This document shows positions 57,874 to 64,000 of a stretch of 64,000 bases of DNA, piece after piece. Under the pieces are notes generated by a model. That model was not told the origin of the DNA. It worked only from the letters and a program-made list of their open reading frames with translations, and ran no database searches. The stretch comes from an uncultured Blautia sp. (GTDB lineage Bacteria > Bacillota > Clostridia > Lachnospirales > Lachnospiraceae), in NCBI GenBank assembly GCA_934373235.1, contig CAKROW010000005.1:1-64000 (forward strand), written 5' to 3'. Positions within the stretch are counted from its first letter, which is position 1; every line of letters begins with the position of its first letter. A program made the position numbers and the translations under genes.

Positions 57874-59232
57874 ATGCAGGTTATTATCGTGGGCTGCGGC
57901 AAGGTTGGACGGACACTTGCAGAACAGCTTCAGGCAGAGGATATTGATATTACCCTTGTTGACATATCTGCGGATAAGATTAATGAGCTTTCCGAAAATA
58001 TTGATGCAATGGGAATTGTGGGAAACGGTGCCAGTATTAATACATTGATGGAGGCCGGAGTAGATACCGCAGATATCCTGATCGCAGTAACAGCATCCGA
58101 TGAGCTGAACCTTCTCTGCTGCCTGATCGCACAGAAGGCAAACCGTTGTCAGACTATTGCCCGCGTCCGCAATCCAATTTATGGAAAAGAAATAGGCTTT
58201 ATCAAGGAACGCCTTGGAGTTACCATGATCATCAACCCGGAGCTGGCAGCAGCGCAGGAGATATCACGCCTTCTCCGTTTTCCGTCAGCTATGAAGATTG
58301 ATACATTTGCCCGTGGCCGTGTGGAACTTTTGAAGTTTAAGGTACTTCCGGAATTTGGGCTGGATGAAATGAGCGTATCCCAGCTTTCCGGCACGTTCCG
58401 AAGCGATATTCTGGTGTGTGCAGTAGAGAGCCGTGACAGTATTGCCATTCCGGGCGGAGATTATATCATCCATAACGGAGATATGGTTTCCATTCTGGCT
58501 TCACCGGTAAATGCGTCAGGATTTTTCCGCAAGATCGGGCTGAAGACCAATCAGGTCAAAAACTGTATCATTGTGGGAGGTGGAACCATTTCCTACTATC
58601 TTGCACGGGCACTTCTGGATATGAAGATCGGAGTCAAGATCATAGAGCAAAATAAGGAACGCTGTGAAGTACTCAGTGACCTTCTGCCGGATGCTACCAT
58701 CATCAACGGAGACGGAACCAACCGTTCCCTTCTTCTTGAGGAAGGGCTTGTGGAGTCAGAAGCATTTGTAACACTGACCAATCTGGATGAGGAGAATGTT
58801 TTTCTTGCACTTTTTGCAAAAAGTATTTCAGATGCCAAGCTGGTTGCCAAGGTGAACCGGCTGGAATTTAATGACGTGATCGATGCGCTTGACATAGGAA
58901 GTGTGATCTATCCGAAGAATATTACTTCAGACTATATCCTTCAGTATGTCCGCGCAATGCAGAACAGCATTGGAAGTAATGTGGAAACTCTTTATCATAT
59001 TCTTGATAACAATGCGGAGGCATTGGAATTTGCCATCCGCGAAGAGTCTGCAGTTACAGGAACGCCTCTTGCAGAGCTGAATCTCAGGAGCAATCTTCTG
59101 GTAGGCTGCCTGAACAGAAACGGTTCTATCCGGATTCCACGTGGACAGGATACCATTGAGGTAGGAGACACTGTGATCATTGTCACCACTCACAAAGGAC
59201 TTTGTGATATTACGGATATACTTGCAAGGTAA
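57874..59232 (+). CDS. trkA: Trk potassium uptake regulatory subunit TrkA
   Basis: A 452-residue cytoplasmic gating subunit with two tandem RCK units. The first nucleotide-binding loop is VGCGKVG (6-12) with VDIS at strand two; the second is IVGGGTISYYLAR near residue 232. Each is followed by a C-terminal RCK_C domain. NAD(H) or ATP, and in many Firmicutes c-di-AMP, modulate gating. I start at 57874 behind AAGGAGG; the longer frame to 57853 is unsupported. trkH starts 15 bases after the stop. Confidence 0.94.
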   Translation: MQVIIVGCGKVGRTLAEQLQAEDIDITLVDISADKINELSENIDAMGIVGNGASINTLMEAGVDTADILIAVTASDELNLLCCLIAQKANRCQTIARVRNPIYGKEIGFIKERLGVTMIINPELAAAQEISRLLRFPSAMKIDTFARGRVELLKFKVLPEFGLDEMSVSQLSGTFRSDILVCAVESRDSIAIPGGDYIIHNGDMVSILASPVNASGFFRKIGLKTNQVKNCIIVGGGTISYYLARALLDMKIGVKIIEQNKERCEVLSDLLPDATIINGDGTNRSLLLEEGLVESEAFVTLTNLDEENVFLALFAKSISDAKLVAKVNRLEFNDVIDALDIGSVIYPKNITSDYILQYVRAMQNSIGSNVETLYHILDNNAEALEFAIREESAVTGTPLAELNLRSNLLVGCLNRNGSIRIPRGQDTIEVGDTVIIVTTHKGLCDITDILAR

Positions 59233-59247
59233 AGGAGTTTTTTGATT

Positions 59248-60687
59248 ATGAATTATTCCATCATCATTTATATTCTGGGATGGATCCTTAATGTGGAAGC
59301 TGTTTGTATGGCACTGCCCTGTGTTACGGCACTGATATATCGGGAGAAGGCAGGAGTGGCTTTTGTGATCACTATTATTGCCTGTCTGGCATTTGGAATC
59401 CCGCTGGTGTGCAGAAAGCCGTCAAAGAAGGCTTTTTATGCCAGGGAGGGACTGGTGACAACAGCTCTGAGCTGGATCGTGCTCAGTATTGTGGGTGCAG
59501 TTCCTTTTGTGCTCAGTGGTGCCATACCGGATCCGATCGATGCATTTTTTGAGATTGTTTCCGGATTTACGACAACAGGTTCCAGTATCCTCAAGGATCC
59601 ATCTCTGATGCCTCACTGCATCAATATCTGGCGGTGTTTTGCACACTGGATCGGAGGTATGGGAGTACTGGTATTCATTCTTACGCTGCTGCCTCTTGCA
59701 GGCGGGTACCATATGAACATTATGAAAGCGGAGAGCCCGGGGCCTTCTGTAGGTAAGCTGCTTCCCAAGGTTCAGGCCACTGCCAAGATGCTGTATAAGA
59801 TTTATATTGCTTTAACACTGCTTCTTATTGTATTGCTCCTTCTTGGGGGCATGCCGCTTTTTGATACACTGTGTGCGGCATTTGGTACTGCAGGTACCGG
59901 TGGATTTGGTATCCGCTCGGACAGTATGGGTGGATATAATATGTATATACAGGTGGTTATCACTGTTTTTATGATACTGTTTGGTGTAAACTTCAATGTT
60001 TATTTCCTGATCCTTACCAGAAAATTTGCCCAGGCTTTCAAGTCAGAGGAAGTTCGGTGCTATTTTCTGGTGATTCTGGTGTCGGCGCTGATTATCACGC
60101 TGAATGTCAGAGATATGTTTGAAAATATCGGCATTGCAATGCAGCAGGTATTTTTCCAGGTGGGATCTATCATTACCACTACAGGATATGCAACAACAGA
60201 CTTTAACCAGTGGCCGGCCGTGTCACGCACGATTATCGTTCTGCTTACTTTCTGTGGTGCCTGCGCAGGCAGTACAGGTGGAGGTATCAAGATTTCACGT
60301 CTGCTTCTGATGCTGAAGTCAGTTCGCAAGGAGCTTCATCTTTATCTGCATCCCAATGCAGTCAAAAAGATCAAGATGGACGGAAAGGTGGTATCCCACG
60401 AGGTTATGAGAGCCACCAATATTTATATGATCGTTTATATCTTGCTGATGGCTGTGTCCATACTGATCATCAGTTTTGATGAGTTTGACCTGGTGACTAA
60501 CTTCACCGCTGTGGTAACAACTATCAATAACGTAGGTCCGGGCCTTTCGCTTATCGGACCGACAGGGAACTTCAGTATTTTTTCACCTCTGTCCAAGCTG
60601 GTACTGTCCTTTGACATGCTTGCCGGTCGACTGGAGCTGTTTCCCATACTGATCCTGTTTTTGAGGGAAACCTGGAAAAAGTTCTGA
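59248..60687 (+). CDS. trkH: Trk/Ktr potassium transporter membrane subunit
   Basis: A 479-residue channel-like K+ transporter. Four pore-loop repeats each with a central Gly can be seen, including GFTTTGSSIL, GTAGTGGFGIR, ITTTGYATTD and TINNVGPGLS. The helices and GGMGVLVFILTLLP segment fit TrkH. With TrkA it forms the uptake system. I start at the ATG at 59248 behind AAAGGAG; a TTG at 59242 is too close to the SD. Confidence 0.94.
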   Translation: MNYSIIIYILGWILNVEAVCMALPCVTALIYREKAGVAFVITIIACLAFGIPLVCRKPSKKAFYAREGLVTTALSWIVLSIVGAVPFVLSGAIPDPIDAFFEIVSGFTTTGSSILKDPSLMPHCINIWRCFAHWIGGMGVLVFILTLLPLAGGYHMNIMKAESPGPSVGKLLPKVQATAKMLYKIYIALTLLLIVLLLLGGMPLFDTLCAAFGTAGTGGFGIRSDSMGGYNMYIQVVITVFMILFGVNFNVYFLILTRKFAQAFKSEEVRCYFLVILVSALIITLNVRDMFENIGIAMQQVFFQVGSIITTTGYATTDFNQWPAVSRTIIVLLTFCGACAGSTGGGIKISRLLLMLKSVRKELHLYLHPNAVKKIKMDGKVVSHEVMRATNIYMIVYILLMAVSILIISFDEFDLVTNFTAVVTTINNVGPGLSLIGPTGNFSIFSPLSKLVLSFDMLAGRLELFPILILFLRETWKKF

Positions 60688-60756
60688 AGAAAAGGGAATC
60701 ATGGGGTGAAAGCCGTTCATCGCAGAGGATCCGTAAAGCAGGGATTTTTCTTATAC

Positions 60757-60803
60757 AAAAACCTCCGGGACATTCTTTTAACGGAATGTTCCGGAGGTTT
60801 TCT
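60757..60803. terminator. Bidirectional terminator between trkH and the activase gene
   Basis: AAAACCTCCGG (60758-60768) pairs with CCGGAGGTTTT (60791-60801), with an inner ATTC/GAAT stem; A- and T-tracts serve both strands. Confidence 0.8.
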
Positions 60804-60815
60804 GATATATGGAGA

Positions 60816-63800
60816 TCAGTCGTTTTTATGTAAATTCTTCTGAGCTGTGGATAACATCAGCTTGATACGGTTTAACTGGTTAACTTCACTTGCACCCGGG
60901 TCATAATCGATAGCCACGATGTTTGCTTCCGGATGTTCACGGCGAACTTCCTTGATAACGCCCTTACCTACGATATGGTTAGGCAGGCAGCCAAATGGCT
61001 GGATGCAGACGATGTTAGGCACACCACCGTGGATCAGTTCCATCATTTCACCGGTAAGGAACCAGCCTTCGCCGGTCTGGTTTCCGGGAGAAACGATTGG
61101 TTCTGCCATTTTTGCAAGATCACGGATATCTGCAGCAGGAGTGAAGTGGCGGCTCTCTGCAAGTGCTTCATTGGCAGTTTTTCTCAGCCAGTCAATGGCA
61201 CGAAGACCCAGATTTGCCACAGTAGCCTTGGACTTTTTGAAACCAAGCTTCTTAACTTTGAAGTTCTGGTTAAAGAAGCAGTAGCAGATAAAGTCGATCA
61301 GGTCAGGAACTACCGGTTCCGCACCCTCTGCTTCCAGAAGGTCTGCAAGATGGTTGTTGGCAGCGGGAAGGAATTTAACCAGGATCTCGCCTACAATACC
61401 TACACGGGGCTTCTTCTCATCGGAGATAGGAATGGTATCAAATTCGTGAACCATTTCCCGGCACATCTTTTTAAACTGGCTGTGACTTACGCTGCTTCCG
61501 GTAAGAAAGGCAATAACACGCTGTTCCCAGATCTTGTGCTTGCGGTTCACGATGCCTTCCTCAAGCTCATAAGGACGCATACGGTAAACACATTTCATCA
61601 GGATATCGCCAAATACCGCACCATAAACAACGCGTTTGATAAGGGGCAGAGTCAGCTTAAATCCAGGATTGCTCTCCAGACCGCTTAAGTTCAGGGAGAT
61701 AACCGGCACCTGTTCCATTCCTGCCTTCTTAAGAGCACGGCGGATAAAGGCGATGTAGTTGGAAGCACGGCATCCACCGCCTGTCTGTGACATGATGACG
61801 GCTGTCTTGTCCAGGTCATATTTGCCGGAAAGAAGGGCGTCCATGATCTGTCCTACAACCATAAGAGACGGGTAGCAGGCATCATTGTTTACGTATTTCA
61901 GACCCACATCAACTGCGTGTTTGTTGTCATTTGGAAGAACCACAAAATTGTAACCACAAACATTGAAGCAGGCTTCCAGAATCGTGAAATGGAAAGGTGA
62001 CATCTGTGGGCAGAGGATGGTGTAATTTTTGCGCATCTCTTTGGTAAAGGATACCTTTTCGATGGAGGATGGAAGGATCTCGCGTTTCTTGTTCTGTGCT
62101 TCCTTTGCCCGGAGAGCTGCGATCAGGGAGCGGATACGGATCCTTGCAGCACCAAGGTTGTTGACTTCATCGATCTTTAGGCAGGTGTAGATCTTGTTAC
62201 TTCCATCCAGGATCTCATAAACCTCGTCTGTTGTAACAGCGTCCAGTCCGCAGCCGAAAGAGTTTAACTGGATCAGATCCAGATCTTCTCTGGTCTTTAC
62301 GAAATTGGCAGCAGCGTAGAGACGGGAATGATACATCCACTGGTCATTAACACGGATCGGACGTTCCACATGAGCCAGATGGGAAATGGAATCCTCTGTA
62401 AATACGGCAATACCGTAACTGTTGATCATATCCGGGATACCGTGGTGGATCTCAGGATCAATGTGGTATGGACGGCCTGCAAGCACAATACCCCTGCGGC
62501 CGGTATCTTTTAAATACTGAAGAGTTTCTTCCCCCTTTTTCTGTACATCGCGGCGAACTGCGGCAAGCTCTTCCCAGGCCTTGTGGGCAGCAGCTTTTAC
62601 CTCGGCTGCCGGGATATCGGAGAACTCTTCAACCAGACGGCCGGTAAGGATATCCTCAGAAGTAAAGGCAAGGAACGGATTCATGAATCTGATAGAAGGA
62701 TCATTTAATTCATCCACATTGTTCTTGATATTTTCTGCATAAGAGGTAACGATAGGACAGTTGTAATGGTTGACTGCATCCGGGAATTCATTTCTCTCGT
62801 ATGGAATACATGGGTAAAAAATAAATTTCACGTCATTTCTGAGAAGCCATGTGACATGACCGTGAGCAAGTTTGGCCGGGTAGCACTCGGATTCACTTGG
62901 AATGGATTCGATACCCAGTTCATAGATCTTACGTGTGGAGGTAGGAGAAAGAACCACCTGGTATTTCAGCTCTGTGAAGAATGTATACCAGAACGGGTAA
63001 TTCTCAAACATGTTCAGGACACGTGGGATACCCACCTTTCCACGGGTTGCCCTGTCTGCAGTAAGAGGTTCATAGGAAAAGATCCGCTTATATTTGTAAT
63101 CAAAAAGATTGGGAATATGATCCTTGTTCTTCTCCTTGCCAATACCACGTTCGCAGCGATTTCCACTGATATACTGGCGGCCGCCGGAGAACTTGTTGAT
63201 GGTCAGTCGGCAGTTGTTGGTACAACCGCGGCAGTTGGCCATGGAGGTGGTGTATTTCAGGGCATTGATCTGGTCGATGGAAAGCATGGAGGTTTTTGTA
63301 CCCTCCTGGTAACGCTCCCTTGCAATGAGGGCAGCACCGAAAGCGCCCATGATTCCTGCGATATCCGGACGGATTGCCTGGCAGTTGGCAATTTTTTCAA
63401 AGCTTCTTAAAACTGCATCGTTGTAAAAAGTACCACCCTGGACAACAATATGCTTACCAAGCTCGGAAGCATCGGAAACCTTGATTACCTTGTAAAGAGC
63501 ATTCTTGATTACTGAGTAGGCAAGGCCTGCGGAAATATCGGAAACTTCTGCGCCCTCTTTCTGGGCCTGTTTAACCTTGGAGTTCATAAATACGGTACAT
63601 CTGGTTCCAAGGTCAATGGGATTTTTGGCAAAAAGTGCAGCTTTGGCGAAGTCCTGTACTGTGTAGTTCAGGGATTTTGCAAATGTCTCAATAAAGGAAC
63701 CGCAGCCTGAGGAACATGCCTCGTTAAGCTGTACGCTGTCAACTGTCTGGTTACGGATCTTGATACATTTCATATCCTGGCCGCCGATATCCAGGATACA

Positions 63801-64000
63801 GTCAACCTCCGGGTCAAAAAATGCAGCAGCATAGTAATGGGAAACAGTTTCAACCTCGCCCTCGTCAAGGAGAAGCGCAGCCTTGATCAGTGCCTCGCCG
63901 TAACCTGTGGAACAGGAAAAAGCGATCTCAGCATCTTTTGGAAGCTCACGGTAGATCTCCTGGATGGAACTGATGGTAGTTTTGAGAGGATTACCGTTAT
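60816..64000 (-). CDS. Giant acyl-CoA dehydratase activase-like protein (partial, 5' end outside window)
   Basis: The frame is open from base 64000 to the stop at 60816, giving 1060 visible residues; the 5' part lies beyond the window. An ATG at 63773 is internal: translation continues upstream as an ASKHA ATPase domain with FSCSTGYGEALI and DCILDIGGQDMKC. Then come the NEACSSGCGSFIE segment, whose cysteines would bind the bridging [4Fe-4S] cluster, a CRGCTNNC motif, the DUF2229/CoA-enzyme-activase region and a C-terminal part related to 2-hydroxyacyl-CoA dehydratase D-component subunits (GCRASNYIAF, QPFGCLPNH). These large fused proteins are common in Clostridia, and their substrate is unknown. 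No dehydratase subunits are adjacent in this window. Confidence 0.85.
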   Translation of the reverse strand, partial: NGNPLKTTISSIQEIYRELPKDAEIAFSCSTGYGEALIKAALLLDEGEVETVSHYYAAAFFDPEVDCILDIGGQDMKCIKIRNQTVDSVQLNEACSSGCGSFIETFAKSLNYTVQDFAKAALFAKNPIDLGTRCTVFMNSKVKQAQKEGAEVSDISAGLAYSVIKNALYKVIKVSDASELGKHIVVQGGTFYNDAVLRSFEKIANCQAIRPDIAGIMGAFGAALIARERYQEGTKTSMLSIDQINALKYTTSMANCRGCTNNCRLTINKFSGGRQYISGNRCERGIGKEKNKDHIPNLFDYKYKRIFSYEPLTADRATRGKVGIPRVLNMFENYPFWYTFFTELKYQVVLSPTSTRKIYELGIESIPSESECYPAKLAHGHVTWLLRNDVKFIFYPCIPYERNEFPDAVNHYNCPIVTSYAENIKNNVDELNDPSIRFMNPFLAFTSEDILTGRLVEEFSDIPAAEVKAAAHKAWEELAAVRRDVQKKGEETLQYLKDTGRRGIVLAGRPYHIDPEIHHGIPDMINSYGIAVFTEDSISHLAHVERPIRVNDQWMYHSRLYAAANFVKTREDLDLIQLNSFGCGLDAVTTDEVYEILDGSNKIYTCLKIDEVNNLGAARIRIRSLIAALRAKEAQNKKREILPSSIEKVSFTKEMRKNYTILCPQMSPFHFTILEACFNVCGYNFVVLPNDNKHAVDVGLKYVNNDACYPSLMVVGQIMDALLSGKYDLDKTAVIMSQTGGGCRASNYIAFIRRALKKAGMEQVPVISLNLSGLESNPGFKLTLPLIKRVVYGAVFGDILMKCVYRMRPYELEEGIVNRKHKIWEQRVIAFLTGSSVSHSQFKKMCREMVHEFDTIPISDEKKPRVGIVGEILVKFLPAANNHLADLLEAEGAEPVVPDLIDFICYCFFNQNFKVKKLGFKKSKATVANLGLRAIDWLRKTANEALAESRHFTPAADIRDLAKMAEPIVSPGNQTGEGWFLTGEMMELIHGGVPNIVCIQPFGCLPNHIVGKGVIKEVRREHPEANIVAIDYDPGASEVNQLNRIKLMLSTAQKNLHKND

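Noticed and set aside
1..64000. Mobile elements, prophage, tRNA and rRNA genes
   Set aside because: I saw no transposase, integrase, recombinase, att-like duplication, cloverleaf or rRNA signature on either strand. A tRNAscan and Rfam run would settle the RNA part.

Overview
The window looks like a chromosomal segment of a moderate-GC, anaerobic, spore-forming Lachnospiraceae bacterium (Blautia, Dorea or Ruminococcus-like). This placement is inferred from gene content and style, not from a marker search. Supporting content: an alpha/beta-type SASP gene, a cotJA-cotJB-cotJC spore coat operon, a Csp-like subtilisin, a CwlD-like amidase and a GH18 hydrolase with an SH3-like region; PPi-dependent phosphofructokinase; a 2[4Fe-4S] ferredoxin; an ECF transporter S subunit; and a giant acyl-CoA-dehydratase-activase protein. 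Shine-Dalgarno sites are strong (AGGAGG type), promoters are sigma-A-like and often carry an extended -10, and gene ends are marked by clear intrinsic terminators. I see no rRNA, tRNA, IS element, prophage or CRISPR array. Codon use and strand layout look uniform, so this is core chromosome rather than an island.

Layout. 0-2.6 kb: YbjQ-family protein and HelD-like helicase. 2.7-4.4 kb (minus): ECF S component plus a class V aminotransferase that resembles pyridoxamine-pyruvate aminotransferase. 4.7-9.7 kb: repeat-linker lipoprotein, then methyltransferase-hslO-nadE. 9.7-18.8 kb: FMN-binding-like protein (minus), addB-addA, and an RsmF-type rRNA methyltransferase (minus). 18.9-25.2 kb: SASP overlapping cdd, a DUF308 protein, a divergent arginase-fold protein, lgt, a Csp-like subtilase, and PPi-phosphofructokinase (minus). 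25.3-29.4 kb: alpha/beta hydrolase and a three-gene cassette of a small helical protein, a VWA protein and a MoxR-type AAA+ ATPase. 29.5-32.5 kb: purC, class B sortase, sirtuin, DUF951. 32.6-38.6 kb: the conserved rpsF-ssb-rpsR / gdpP-rplI-dnaB block and a MerR-type regulator. 38.6-40.1 kb: small ferredoxin, DUF1858 protein, mecA. 40.1-40.9 kb: an 800-base gene-free stretch that probably encodes a structured non-coding RNA. 40.9-48.4 kb: cell-envelope cluster (GH18 protein, amidase, two large polytopic proteins flanking a GT2 glycosyltransferase). 48.4-51.1 kb: HD protein, Sua5/TsaC, rpiB, dCMP deaminase. 51.2-55.2 kb: ROK kinase, GH1 6-phospho-beta-glucosidase and GH78-like operon. 55.3-57.6 kb: PflX-like radical SAM protein and cotJABC (minus). 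57.9-60.7 kb: TrkA-TrkH potassium uptake. 60.8-64 kb: giant activase, running off the window end on the minus strand.

How parts work together. AddAB, Ssb and DnaB serve DNA repair and replication. GdpP (c-di-AMP turnover) lies about 22 kb upstream of TrkA/TrkH, a typical c-di-AMP-controlled K+ system. The ROK-GH1-GH78 operon implies cytoplasmic breakdown of rhamnose-containing beta-glucosides through 6-phospho intermediates. The items most worth a second look are the candidate ncRNA at 40.2 kb, the PPAT-like/ECF pair at 2.7-4.4 kb, the AAA+/VWA cassette at 26.3-29.4 kb, and the glycosyltransferase cluster at 43.4-48.4 kb.
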